Source: Halichoerus grypus (taxonomy: Eukaryota; Chordata; Mammalia; Carnivora; Phocidae). Taken from it: a DNA stretch of 64,000 nucleotides. The position numbers and the translations under genes are program-made. The notes under the pieces were generated by a model. The model did not search any database and was not told the DNA's origin. It saw nothing but the letters and a program-made list of their open reading frames with translations. The stretch spans positions 193,124,187 to 193,188,186 of the forward strand of contig NC_135713.1 of assembly GCF_964656455.1 (NCBI RefSeq), read 5' to 3'. The stretch's first letter is position 1. Each line of letters begins with the position of its first letter. Of this stretch, positions 1-12,045 are shown piece after piece.

Positions 1-2249
1 AATAACGTGTGTAGGCAGGAATAAAAAAAATCAGACAAAAATTTAACATCTCACTTTGGTAAAGCACAAAAGTCAAATACTAACGTTCTGAATAAGGCTT
101 TCAGGAAAGATGCAGGGACACTTCTAAATACTTCATTCAACAGATTCATGTAAGTGGAAGGACCAAAAGCCCTGCCTTACCTCAAACTCTATCAATAATT
201 AATTGATCACTCTCTTAACTGTCTACAGACACAAATCAAAAAGTTATTTTATATATACTTAAATGTAGTAGTCCTCAGAAACCATCTTCACTATAATACA
301 GATGTTAAGAATCGCTGTCACATCTAACGTTTCCCTCCAAGTAGTGCATACTTGAGAAATAAAAAGTTAACCACCTCAAATCATGAGATCACTAACAAAT
401 ATATCAAATACGGGAAAGGTCAAAGAAATTGCAATACTCTGTTGGAGAAACAAAGCGGAAATCAAAATCAAAATTTCATGACTGAGAACAGTTACCCCAC
501 ATATAATACATTTTTTAAATTCCCAAGGGATGAGCATTTTTACCTTGCCTTATTTTTAGAACTACACATCACACTGTACATATCACATGACATGATGTAA
601 CTGTTAGCAAAGAAAATGGCCCAAACCATTAAAAATATACATGATAAAAGGAAATGAATCAATGCACTTAAGAATCACTACATTTCATTTTTACTTTTTT
701 TTTAAAGATATTTGCTAACTCACTGTACTTTTTTTTAATTGGAAAAGTAGCTAGTAACCTATGTAAAACAAGAGAAAAACATACTTGATATTTTATAATA
801 TAGAAATTTACCCAATTATTGGGAAAACTGAGATGAAGAAACATATAATGAAACAATTCTTCTAAACCTCAAGGATTAAAAGCAAAAATTCTCTGGATCA
901 AAAATGCAACAGAAACATGATGAAATACCTTTAGGTGGAAAACAATTATTACTCAAAAGTATTCCCTGTTGTTGGGAGAAAAAAATAGTTTTAACTGACA
1001 ATGGCTGCAGACAACTGAAAATTTCTAAATTGGTCAGGCAGTTTATTAGAAAAGGAACCAAGTATATCGTATAGAAGGGGGAGGGGAAAACACACCCACT
1101 TAAGCCTTTGTAAACAGTGGTACTTAAAAGACCCAAGAAGCTGGGAAAAATCAGAACTACAGACTATTCTAAAAAATGCAAAACATATTCCAACGTACTA
1201 CTTTCCATACTTGAAAGGGCTTTAGAGACAAAAGTTCAGTAACAATCTATAACTATATCATGATTATGCAAGGCAAAGATTATGTAATTTTATCATTTAT
1301 TATAAATGTTCTCCTACTCTCAAACTAAAACAACTAAAATGTTTTGATCTCTCCAATGGGGAGAGGGTAGGTTCTTCTGGACTACAATTTAAAAATATAA
1401 ACACACACCCCAAAACAAACAAAAAAACACAATGATTGCTAGCCACGTGACAAAGGAGATGGCAACACCAGGATTGTGAATGGAGGGGAGGGAGCGAGGC
1501 AGGAGGACTAGGAAGATTTCTCGGAACTTTGGGGAGCTCGGGATTCGGGTCTCCCGACCCTTAAGGTACCAAACTCTAGCCCTACAAGTTGTATCGTTAA
1601 CATTCTCAAATACAGTTTTATTAACAGATCAGGAAAAATGCTCCAGTGGACCTCCAGAATAAAAGGGGGGAAAATCAGAGGAAAGAGAGCAATTTAAAGT
1701 GGCGCCATCATGTCACCCCTTCTCCCCTAAGGCAATCTATAAGCAATAGTTAAGTAACGTGTTTCTCCAAAAAACCACACTGGGATCCCGACAATGGAAA
1801 ACAAAAGGATTTTTAAGTAAAATATGAGGGTAAGGTTGTTTATCGGATGGAAAACAATCAAACTATTTGCTGAAGAATCAAAAGACAGTCAGCCGGAAAA
1901 CAGGCCCCCCAAACTCACTTAAAAGCAAATAAATGCCTCTTCCTCTTTAGTTTTTTTAAAAAACAAACAAACACGTCCGCCTGAGGGAGACTAGATCTGA
2001 AAACCCAAGTGACCTCAATATACAGGCAACAAAAATAATAAATACACGAAACAAATAACCATCTGACTTAACAATCAGAGTTGTGATACACACCGTGAAA
2101 CGCGCAAGATGTGTGTTCGAGCAGAGAAAGGCCTTCTGCAGTCAAGAGAAGTTCAAGGCGAGAGCCAGAGTTTGTTTGGGGTTTTTTTTACGGGAATAAA
2201 CCGTGTTCGTAAGGCCGCATTTTTAAATAGAACGCCAAAGGAAAAGCTG
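1..2249. other. AT-rich sequence left of the CpG island, no gene seen
   Basis: No SINEC, L1 or coding exon was recognised here. By the synteny argument this is KANSL1 intron downstream of the alternative first exon. CpG content rises gradually from about 1450 on, so promoter-proximal regulatory sequence is likely. Confidence 0.5.
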
Positions 2250-2495
2250 GCGAACGAGGCGGCAGCTGGTGGGGAAGGGCCCCCGCACACCCCCGCCCTT
2301 GGGGCGACTCCCAGCCCCGGACCCGCAGCGGGGAAGCCCGGAGAGGCCATTTAAAGTTCCGGGGATTTTTCCTGCCCTGCCCTGCCTTTCTAGTTACAAC
2401 TAACAAAGAGAGAGAGAAATGGGAGCCACAGGGAGAGCGAGGAGAAGGAGAAAGGGCAGCGGGAGGAGGAGGAGGAGAGGAGCAGCAGCAGCAGC

Positions 2496-2507
2496 ACCTA
2501 CCACGTG
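2496..2507 (-). other. Candidate 5' splice site of a noncoding first exon, minus strand
   Basis: Minus strand reads CACGTG|GTAGGTGC, a near-consensus donor, with the last exon base at 2502. It lies at the left edge of the CpG island, where a leftward transcript leaving the island would splice toward downstream KANSL1 exons outside the window. The exon's 5' end is not definable from sequence. Confidence 0.55.
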
Positions 2508-3057
2508 ATGGAGGAGCGTTGCCCGGGCGGATTCAGCCCCACAAAATGGGCGCAGTTTGCAAACAGCCCCCGGCCTGGGCGCCGAGGGCCGGCGGCGGCA
2601 GGCGGGGGCGCGCGGCGGCGGCTCCGGCCCGGGCCCGCCGCTCTCCTCCCCCCCGGCGCCCGGAGCCGCCCTGACTTTCCGGGCGGGGGGGGGCGAGGCG
2701 GAGGGGGAGGGGAAGGCGGCGGCGGCGGGGAGCGGCCGCTTTTTCTTCTCTTTCGGGCCCCTTCTCCGGCCTTCCTCGGCTCCGGCGGGGCCTGGGCACG
2801 GCCGGGGACCGCAGCCCGGCCGGGAGGACTGGCGGGCGGGGGCAGAGGGTGAAGCCGCCCCCCCGCCCCGCACAAACAAGCGCCGCCGTCTGCAGCCCGA
2901 GCCCGCACCCCAGCCGCCACCCCCGCACGCCTCTTCCCGGCCGGGGAGCGCGCTCCGGCCGCCCCCCGCGCCTCCGCGGCGAGACGAGTCGGCTTCGCTA
3001 CGGTGCTCTGTTCTCCCGCCGGCTCGGCGAGCGGTGGCGGCGGTGGCGGCGGCACTG

Positions 3058-3072
3058 GGAAAATGGCGGCCG
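3058..3072 (+). promoter_or_regulatory. YY1-type core promoter motif
   Basis: GGAAAATGGCGGCCG matches the AAnATGGCGGC form of YY1 that typically lies just downstream of a start site in sense orientation. Here the orientation is plus, opposite to the presumed KANSL1 direction, which supports a divergent plus-strand start around 3030-3060. Confidence 0.6.
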
Positions 3073-3419
3073 AGCTCCTTTTCCCTCCCCCCCTTTAATC
3101 TGAAGCGGAGGGAGAATGGAGCGAGCGAGCGAGCGGGCGAGCGCCGGGGACACGGGGAGGAGGGACAGCAGCGCCTCCGCCGGCTGCGGCTGCGGCGGCG
3201 AAGGGCCGCTCCGCCCCGGCGCGCCGCCAGGGGGCGCCCGCCGCGCCGCCCCCGCGGGCCGCCAGGAGGCGCGGCCGCCGCCGCCTCAGTCATGGCTCCT
3301 CGCCGCGGCCGCTGTTTCTGCACCTCCATCTGCGGAGGCCGCGGCGCCGGGACCCAGCTGCTCCCAGACGTGCGGCGACGGCACGCGGCACTGCGGCAGG
3401 CGGGAGCGGGCCCTCGCTC

Positions 3420-3436
3420 CGGCAGAGGTGAGGCTA
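3420..3436 (+). other. Candidate 5' splice site of a plus-strand (antisense) transcript
   Basis: Plus strand reads GGCAGAG|GTGAGGCT, a strong donor, with the last exon base at 3427. It lies about 360 bp after the plus-oriented YY1-type motif at 3061. It is consistent with a spliced divergent lncRNA such as human KANSL1-AS1. No acceptor could be assigned. Confidence 0.45.
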
Positions 3437-3750
3437 ACCTGAGGCACTGACGCCGTCACATTCCCTCCGCGCTGGGGCTGGCGGGGCCGCGCGCCGGCTA
3501 TGAGGGGGCAAGGCGGGCAGGCGCGGCGGAGCAAGAGGACGTGAGCGAGGAACTGTTTGCACTGTGTAGTAAACAGGCTAATGCCGTCGGTGCCACACTA
3601 TTCCAGGGCTAAACGCGCGCTGAATCGGGTAGGAAGCTCCCTGACCAGTGAAGCGCTTTCTGCCGCCCTTTGTCCTAGCCGACTGCCTCCGTACACTGCA
3701 GCACGCCTGGGCACTAGCCCCAGCGCAGCGCTCCGCAGCCGCCAGGGTGG

Positions 3751-3772
3751 AAAAAAAAAAAAAAAAAAAAAA
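3751..3772 (+). repeat. A22 homopolymer inside CpG island
   Basis: 22 consecutive A residues in otherwise GC-rich promoter sequence, with no SINE body next to it. Such poly(dA:dT) tracts disfavour nucleosomes, and it sits between the island core and the NRF1 and ZNF143 sites. Confidence 0.8.
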
Positions 3773-3787
3773 GGCGCACGTCGTCAT

Positions 3788-3799
3788 TGCGCAGGCGCA
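3788..3799. promoter_or_regulatory. NRF1-type binding site
   Basis: TGCGCAGGCGCA is a near-palindromic match to the NRF1 consensus. It lies 16 bp after an A22 tract (3751-3772) and about 85 bp before a ZNF143-type site, suggesting a second core promoter or enhancer block at the right side of the island. Confidence 0.6.
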
Positions 3800-3881
3800 T
3801 GCCAGGGCCCGCGCCGGGCCAGCCCGGGAAGGGACAGCCGGGAGCGAGAGGGGAAGTGATGGCCCACCCGCGCCGGGCCCG

Positions 3882-3896
3882 CTGGGAACTGTAGTT
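3882..3896 (-). promoter_or_regulatory. ZNF143/THAP11-type (Staf) site
   Basis: Minus strand reads AACTACAGTTCCCAG, one mismatch from the ACTACAATTCCC core recognised by ZNF143/THAP11 complexes at housekeeping promoters. It lies at the right edge of the CpG island. Confidence 0.65.
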
Positions 3897-4179
3897 TTCG
3901 TTAAGAAGCACGCGTCTTGTTTTGGGTGTCATGGCTTGGCAGATCCGCCAAAGCAGGCAAATGGCATTACACAATGAGTATTTATGCTTCCTGTCGCCAC
4001 CAAAAGGAAGTTCACTGCTATGCTAAAAGTTTAACAAAGAACTCCACAGAGAAACCCAAATCTCACAACAAAAAGCAAACTTCCCACTTTCCTACCAGAG
4101 TTGGTTTAAAGTGGTGGCACTTTATCGTTTCTCATGACCAGTTTGTTGGCACAGTATTTTATTCCTCTCCCAAAACAGG

Positions 4180-5150
4180 GCCATAAAATAATGGAACCTT
4201 TTCTAGATGAAAAAAGTTAAGCAATATAATGCAGTGTCACACAAAGTTTAATTCCACTATCCTTTAAAACCAAAGAAAAAGTTGCCAAAAGATTAATTCA
4301 GTGCTTTGAGATTTTAAAAAGGAACTCTGGGATTCATCAGAATTTACTTTAAATGACTGAACAACAACAACAACAAAATGATTCCAACAATTAAATCATC
4401 AAATTCAGCAAGATAGAAAAAGGAAGATGAGAAATGCTCAATACTGTGAAAAAGGAAGATGAGAAATGCTCAATACTGTTTTGTGGCTTACCAGAACCAA
4501 TATCCGGTGGTATGCCTCGCTTCTGCTAGTCAAAAAACACCCTCAGTCCTCCACAAAGTTACAATAACTCACCAGCTCCTATAGCATCTACACCTATATT
4601 TCCATCAGTTTCCATTTGTACTCTTAAAATCACACTATCAATGATAGTCATGGTTCTCAAATATCAAAAAAGCAAGCAGCTAATAATGAAGTCACAAATT
4701 ACACAAAGAATAAACTAATATATGTGTACATATTTGTATATACATCCAAAAGAGATGCTAGTCTTGGCTTTTTATAATCCTGGTAAAGAAAATTTAGTTG
4801 ATCAAGAAATGTATATACATATCTCCACATAAATAGTAATTCCAAAAATATAGCAGAAGGGTGTTAAACACAGACCAATAGATGGCGAACTAGAGCCCTA
4901 ATCTAAGGATTCTGACATCTAAATGAGCAGAATGAAAAACACCAAATAAGGCAAAGCCCCTTGCAGTGTATACTTAAAAATATTACGTTCAAAGACACCC
5001 ACCCACAAAATAATTAATCTTACTACTGATTAGTAAGTAGCCTGCCAACTCTTAAAACTCAACTGTCAGATTTAATTAGGCCCCCAAATAACCAAGTTTA
5101 TAAAATACATTTTTTCAATGGATTAGGAGAAGGTGGAAATGCTTCTTTTA
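4180..5150. other. Unassigned AT-rich sequence right of the left CpG island
   Basis: No repeat or exon was recognised apart from the tandem duplication at 4416. By the synteny argument it lies in the first intron of the longest KANSL1 transcript. Confidence 0.4.
4416..4479. repeat. Perfect 32-bp tandem duplication
   Basis: Two adjacent identical 32-bp units (4416-4447 and 4448-4479) beginning GAAAAAGGAAGATGAG and ending CAATACTGT, in unique DNA. This is a recent local duplication. Confidence 0.95.
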
Positions 5151-5163
5151 AAACATGCATTTT

Positions 5164-5560
5164 GGGGGCGCCTGGGTGGCTCAGTCAGTTAAGCATCTGC
5201 CTTTGGCTCAGGTCATGATCCCAGGGTCCTGGGATGAGCCCTGCTTTGGGAGGGCTCCCCACCAAGCAGGGAGCCTCCTTCTCCCTCTCCCTTTCTTTCC
5301 CGCTCATGCTTGCTCTCTCTCTCTCTCTCTAATAAATAAAATCTTTTTTAAAAAATTAGGGGCACCTGGGTGGCTCAGATGGTTGAGCGTCTGCCTTTGG
5401 CTCAGGTCACGATCCCAGCATCCTGGGATCAAGCCCCGCATGGGGCTCCCTGCTTGGCGGGGAGCCTGCTTCTCCCTCTCCCTCTAACGTTCGCCTTGCT
5501 TGTGCTCTCTCACCCTCTCCGTCAAATAAATAAATAAAATCTTTTAAAAAAAAATTAAAA
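5164..5560 (+). mobile_element. Two SINECs, the second inserted in the A-tail of the first
   Basis: SINEC heads begin at 5164 and 5359. The outer duplication AAACATGCATTTTGGGG (about 5151-5167, partly overlapping the SINE head) recurs at about 5570-5586 with one mismatch and spans the pair. The inner duplication AAAAAATTA (5350-5358 and 5549-5557) flanks only the second copy. The order of insertion is therefore clear. Confidence 0.85.
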
Positions 5561-5839
5561 AAAAAAATAAAACCTGCATTTTGGGGAAAAATAAATTCCA
5601 ACTTTCCCATTCTCTCATTGTTTAACCCAAGACTCGGGAGTTCAGTATTTATGGCATTTAAATCAGTCAACATGTTTTACATTCTTGTCTCAAACCAGAT
5701 GTCTTTTTGCTAAGGCACCAATTTTTACAAATAAGGACATTCTAAGGTGAGCCACTACAAATGCAAAAATCTTAAGAAGAGAAATACATTTTCTTAAAAT
5801 TTACCCCAGAAATATAGTGGATGTCAAGGCTGATTAAAC

Positions 5840-5873
5840 ATACACACACACACACACACACACTCATACACAC
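5840..5873. repeat. (AC)n microsatellite
   Basis: About 16 uninterrupted AC units in AT-rich DNA. Confidence 0.95.
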
Positions 5874-6990
5874 CTTACTGTTCAAATCACTCTTGGAGTA
5901 ATCATTGTGGATGACTCTCAAATATCCACTTCATCCTAATGGATTAATTTAACCCATCCTCTCTGCCAATGATTGGTTAGGAATGGGCATGAAACCCAAT
6001 CCTGGCCAATGAGACATGATTGGAAGCCCATTGGAAGGCCTGCAAGAGAGAATTGTGAGAAAAGCTTCTTCATTCCTAAAGACGAAATGAGAGAAACAGT
6101 TCCCTCTTCTTCAGACTGCTAAACATGACACCTCAAAATGCTACAGTCCCCCTAGAGCTAGCCTAAAGATGCCACCAACATCATCAAAGAGGGCAGAATG
6201 GAGAGCTGGCAGGAACCTTTGTCCTTGGTGACAGCATGAAGCCATTACATCAAATAATCCTGACATCTGCAAGACTTTTGGACTTCCAGCTACATGAGAA
6301 CAATGTAACAACAAACATTTCTTTATTGTTTCAGCCAATTTAAGTTAGCTTTTCTATACCTAAAGTCAAAAAAATTCTAATTAATTTCTCATATTTTAGA
6401 ATATCTGTATTACTTTGATTATTCATATTATCATACTATATAAAACCTTATTTATTCTTCAGCAAAGTCCTTCCCTTCTATACACAACTCTGTATCCATC
6501 CATGTCTTTATCTATATTTTCTTTCCGCCTAGAAAAAGAGGACCATCCCTCCTCACAATCGTTCTTTGTTCATTCCTCTCCCCCAATATACTGCCACTTA
6601 TTTTTCCTTCAAGATATGTTCCACCAGACCACTATTATCATTTACATACTTAACAGTAATATAGATAACTGGCACTATATTACCCTGATCTTGATTAAAT
6701 GCTTTCTGTAATTCCTTTGAGATTGTTTTCATATATCAGTCTTACTTCTGAAGCCTGCCTGAAAGCCCTTAAAGGCAGGAACTATGGTTCAGATTTATAA
6801 CTCTCACCTGTACAATAAACATATTCCAAGAAGACACTCTCTAATAACTTCCCCACCATTTATCTCTTAACAAGCCAGATATTCTTAAGCAGAACCTTCT
6901 ATCACAAATTCAGTACTTCATATGTCCAAACTAATCTCAAAATGACAAGGGGGTAATTTGTTTTGCACTTAAAAAATATATATTAACTCA

Positions 6991-7190
6991 GGGGGTGCCT
7001 GAGTGGTACAGTTTGTTAAGTATCTGACTTTTGGTTGTGGCTAAGATCGTGATCTCAAGGTCATCAGATCGAGCTCCCCCTAGAGCTCAGGGCAGATTTT
7101 GCTTGAGATTCTCTCTCCATCTCCCTTTGCCCCTCCCACTTGTGCTCATGCTCTCTCTCTAAAATAAATAAATAAATCTTTATATATATA
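6991..7190 (+). mobile_element. SINEC, diverged
   Basis: Head GGGGGTGCCTGAGTGG, CT-rich middle and AAATAAATAAATCTT tail. Flanked by AACTCAG on both sides. The head and body are more diverged than in most copies here. Confidence 0.85.
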
Positions 7191-8392
7191 AAAAACTCAG
7201 GAGAGAACGTCCTAAACCATTTAGTTTCAAACAAATAGGGTCCCAGTTTCTGTTATTTATCATTGCATCATTACATCCACGGGACCTAGTCCAGAGCTTT
7301 GCAGAAGGAGGCACTTTGTAAGAATTTGCTGGAAAAAAAAAAGAATAAAAGGTATAGTGTGGTAACTAAGAGTATAGGATGCGGGGGTAGCCCTAGATTT
7401 TATCTGCCTCCATGAATTGCCAGCTGTGTTACTCTGGGCAAAGTATTTAACCTATAAGCCCCAGTTTCTGCTCTGGAAAAAGGAGATTGTAGTGCCTACT
7501 TCATAAATTTAACTATTAAAGCTATTTTCCAAAGTTAATAATTGAGAAGGTTAAAATACAAGCTAAGGTCAGCACCTCTTCCCTAATTCAAACTTCAAAT
7601 TCCTACCTACTCTGGCAAACAATGTTTTCATTCATAAACTCAGATAACACTACCAATAAAAATACTTTGAGCTCCCTAAAAACATATTCTAATTCTGAAA
7701 AAGATTATTTACATTTATAAATCTAAAGCCACATAAGAAGATAAAATGCATTCATTCAACAAAAATTTAGTGAGTACCTATTAAGCTCAAGACCCTGTTC
7801 CAAATATCACAGAAATGAATGCATCAATCTATTTAAGACAACATTAAATTATATCATGAAAGAAACATCTTTAAAACTGAAATCGGTGCTTGCTCTCATG
7901 TTAATATTTCACCATCTAAATATTAAGTAGAAAGCCAGAATGAAGTGAGCCAATGGTAAGAAATTTAAATCAAAGAATTTTGGGTGTAGAAGGAATATGG
8001 AAGGTCATCTAGTTAAACCTCCAAATTTTATTAATGCAAAAATGAGATGAGGCCGAGAGAGAACAGTTAGGATTCTGCCCTAAGCCCTACAGCAGAAGGA
8101 CACGCTGAGATCAGAGGTCAGTCTCCAATTCTCACTTTCCCCCTTGCATCATCTGCCTTTCAGAGAAGTTCCAGCCTCTCAACAGAAACAGGCTACTCAC
8201 TTGATAAGAACTACAAGCGTGATAAAAAGTATTAAACCCAAACAATACTACCTATTTCACAGTTTCACAAGTATCAAGATTTAGCCAAATATAAGTAAAA
8301 GAAAATCCTCACCGTGATTACAATGACTATAAAGGCTCAGAAATCCATTTTTTTTCATTAAATGGAGGTCTCGACTGATTCCAAATATATAC

Positions 8393-8794
8393 TTTTTTTT
8401 TAAGATTTTATTTATTTATTTGACAGAGTGAGAGAGCACAAGCAGGGGGAACAGTAGAGGGAGAGGGAGAAGCAGACTCCCCATCGAGCAGGGAGCCCAA
8501 TGCAGGAGCTCGATCCCAGGACCCTGGGATCATGACCTGAGCCGAAGGCAGATGCTTAACCATCTGAGCCACCCAGGTGCCCCCCAAATATATATATATA
8601 TATTTTTAAGATTTTATTTATTTATATGACAGAGAGAGACACAGAAGAGAGGGAACACAAGCAGGGGGAGTGGGAGAGGGAGAAGCAGGCTTCCTGCTGT
8701 GCAGGGAGCCCGATGTGGGGCTCGATCCCAGGACCCTGGGATCATGACCTGAGCCGAAGGCAGACGCTTAACGACTGAGCCACCCAGGCACCCC
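8393..8794 (-). mobile_element. Direct pair of minus-strand SINECs
   Basis: Two minus-oriented copies, 8393-8583 and 8603-8794, separated by a short TA-rich spacer. Versions of the motif CCAAATATATA occur before, between and after the copies, so two insertions reused the same AT-rich target. Confidence 0.9.
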
Positions 8795-9189
8795 GCCGAA
8801 TATATATTCTTATGTACTCAGTCCAGTAGCAAACTTTCAGTAAGATTAAACAACTTAAGGCATGTAAAAAACTTTTGTAAATGGCAAAGTATTATAAGAA
8901 AGCATGGCATTCCTTAGTTTCAATCCCACCTAAAAACAAGATAATTTTCTTCTTCATACTAGAGATAGACTCCCAAATTTACATAAAGTTGTTACCTTAT
9001 CATTTCACCTTGAGAAGAAAAACTAATCTTAGACAGCCTCGTGTTTTAACTGTGTTAGTAATAAGAACAATAACTAAAGTTACAGGTTAACTCTGAAAGC
9101 ACTCCTGAATCAAGAAGTACTTTATTTTGCGATAATTCAGAAGATAGCACTAAAATTCAACTGAATACAACCACTTAAAGGAACAGGTC

Positions 9190-9381
9190 AGGTTCTTTAT
9201 TTGACAGAGAGAGAGATGGCAAGAGAGGGAACACAAGCAGGGGGAGTGGGAGAGGGAGAAGCAGGCTTCCCGCTGAGCAAGGAGCCTGATCAAGGAGCCC
9301 GATGTGGGGCTCGATCCCAGGACCCTGGGATCATGACCTGAGCCGAAGGCAGACGCTTACGACTGAGCCACCCAGGCGCCC
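9190..9381 (-). mobile_element. SINEC lacking most of its A-tail
   Basis: Minus-strand copy ending GCCACCCAGGCGCC. The T-run and AAGATTTTATT tail are missing. Imperfect flanking repeats with ACTTAAAGGAA / ACTTTAAAGGAA are visible. Confidence 0.85.
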
Positions 9382-11849
9382 AGACTGAGTACTTTAAAGG
9401 AAAAGTTGGAAAAACACTGCTTTAGATCATTTATAGATAAATATGCAATCCCCCCAAAATCCTGAATATACTCCCTCTATACAAATAATGAAACTTGCAA
9501 AGATCTAATGTAAAAATTGTTGTGGATACAATATTATAAATGAGACCAAAAGCTACTAAGAACATGACTAGAATTCAGGAAATGCTAAAGTCCCTATCTT
9601 ATCTCTGTCACTCATTTACTAAGAAATCATATATAATTTCCTTAACAACAACCTTTTCTCATTTCTGAATTAGACAAAAAGAATACAGTATTTAGTATTT
9701 TCAGCCATATTCCAAATTAATTCCCACAATCAAATTTAGACAAATTTATCTAAGAAAACTTGTCCCAAATGAACTTTAACTAGAAGAACAAACAGAAATA
9801 AAAAAAAGTTTTTTTTTTAACTGCTAAATGAAACTGTATCTTCTGTGATATAAAAAAGAAAAAAACTTTCTGTGTAGGGGAGGGGGCAAAACTCACATTT
9901 CTTATTATATCTATACTGGCAATATCAAAATGTGATCCTGCTGGTAATATTTAGGCTAAGTCATTAAGTTTTTATAATATGACAACAGTAATATTAATAT
10001 TCCTGCCTTGAATGACCTTCTTTGATTTTCAGTAAAACTGAATATCCCCTTAAAGCCCTAACATTCTTTCCTATTCATTCATAAACATTTATTGAGGTCC
10101 TAGTGGATGCTAATCACTGTAGTACCTGCTAGAGGAAACTACTGAGTCACCCTCATAAGTTACGTGGCAGCCAAGAAAAATCCCTTCTATTCACTGACAT
10201 TTTAAATGGTTAAAAATTCAAAGCTAAGAAGTAATGAGAACAATTAGCAAAATTTTAGTGCTTTTGCTTCCAATTACACTTTCTTCTGATCCCTTTTGTG
10301 AAGCTTGCCTAAACCACCCCCAAGAACGCTAAAACTGGGTATTATTTATGGCATAACTAGAATGAGGTAACAATGCAATTACCCCAAAATAAAACCAAAG
10401 TTAAGGAAACCAAGTAAGAGGTGAAGATCTAAAGTACTGGACTTAGAACCTCTACCCTGAATATCTAGGATAGGCAGAATTCTAGAAAAGGAAAATCTGT
10501 GACCTAATCCAATTGTATTTAATTCTGCATCCCTCCTTTCACTCTCAAATATTTTCTGTTGCACTGGGGGGAAGCTTTTAGGTCTCTTCTGACTGCCACA
10601 AATTCAATAGCACATCATTTCTTAAACATTAGTTATATTAACTATTATCTTCATTAATTAAGCAATTAGAATTTACTACTGCTAAACGAATGTCCAAAGT
10701 TAAACAACAATTATTTCAAGATGAAGTCAAGAACATATCTCAATTCATATGATAATACTGTTATTACCCTAATACCTAAACCAGACAAAGATATTTCAAA
10801 ACAAAACACTACAGACCAATATCCCTTATGGATATAGATATAAAAATCCTCAACAAAACACTAGCAAATGAATCCAGCAACATATAAATAGGACAGTACA
10901 CCTTTGCCAAGTGTGACTAATCTTAGGAATTCAAGGTTGGTTTAATACCTGAAAGTCAATGAATGCAATACATTATACTAATAAAGAATTAAAACCACAT
11001 GACTACTCAGTTGATGCAGAAAAAGCATTTGATGAAGTCCAATATACCCTTGCATGATAAAAACACACAAGAAACCAGAAATTGAAGAAAACTTCCTCAA
11101 CCTAACAAAAGGTTATCTACAAAAAAACCACAGCTAACATCATAGTTAATGGAGAAAGACCAAATACTTTCTAAGATCAAGAACAAAACAAGGATGTCTG
11201 CTCTCACCACTTCTATTCAACATTGTACTGGAGATTCTAGCCAGGGCAATTAGGCAAGAAAAAGAAAGAAAAAGCATTAAGGTTACAAAGGAAAAAGTAA
11301 AACTAATCTATTTTTACATACCATAATGCTGTATATAAAAAATCCTTAAGGAACCAACAAATAAACTATTAGAACTAAAAAAACAAGTCCATCAATATTA
11401 TAGGATACAAGATCACTATACAAACATAAATTATATTTCAATACACTAACAATGAACAATCTGAAAATGAAATTAAAAACAATTCCACCTATCAAAAAGA
11501 ATAAAATACTTAGAAATAAATTTAACAGAAGTATTAAAATTTATACTCTGAAAACTACAAAAACTGTGAAAAGAATTTAAAGAAGTCCTAAGTAGAAAGA
11601 CATCCCATGTTCATGGATTGGAAGACCTAACACTGTTAAGATGGCAATTCCCCCCTAAATTAATCTAGAGATTCAATTTAATCCCAGAACAATCTTGAAA
11701 AGGAAGAATGAAGTTGGCGGACTCATACTAACTCAAAGCCATAGAAATCAAGAAAGTGTGGTACTGGCATAAGGACAAACATATAGATCAATAAAATATA
11801 GGTTAGAGTCCAGAAATAAGACCTCACATTTATAGTCAATTGATTTTTT

Positions 11850-12045
11850 CTTTTTCTTTTTTATTTTTTAAGATTTTATTTATTCATTTGACAGAGAGAG
11901 AGCACAAGCAGGGGGAGTGGCAGGCAGAGAGAGAAGCAGGCCCCCTGCTAAGCAGGAAGCCCGATGCAGGGCTTGATCCCAGGACCCTGGGATCACAACC
12001 CGAGCCAAAGGCAGACGCTTAACCGACTGAGCCACCCAGGTGCCC
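11850..12045 (-). mobile_element. SINEC in L1M
   Basis: Flanked by TATAGTCAATTGATTTTT and TACAGTCAACTGATTTTT (two mismatches), so it is a clear target-site duplication that has aged. Confidence 0.92.

Larger units (their letters stand above)
2250..3950. promoter_or_regulatory. CpG island with compound promoter (inferred KANSL1 alternative promoter plus divergent antisense start)
   Basis: A sharp change from AT-rich DNA to dense CpG, GC-box and GGC-repeat sequence, strongest from 2520 to 3530 and tapering to 3950. The island holds a minus-strand splice donor at 2502, a plus-strand splice donor at 3427, a YY1-type ATGGCGGC at 3061, and NRF1-type and ZNF143-type sites at 3788 and 3882. It contains no SINE. 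Opposite-strand donors point to divergent transcription. The KANSL1 label comes from synteny with CDC27 as remembered from mouse, and the antisense unit would correspond to human KANSL1-AS1. The long reading frames here, on both strands, look like composition-driven artefacts. Confidence 0.8.

Noticed and set aside
2400..3450. Long overlapping reading frames of 100-300 codons on both strands
   Set aside because: They occur in all frames of a GC-rich CpG island, are low-complexity (Pro/Ala/Arg/Gly runs) and match no known protein; stop codons are simply rare in GC-rich DNA.
5155..5487. Frames beginning in SINECs (W-V-A-Q-S-V-K-like peptides), also at 18572, 25002, 37131, 45042
   Set aside because: They are translations of the SINEC consensus, repeated at each copy.
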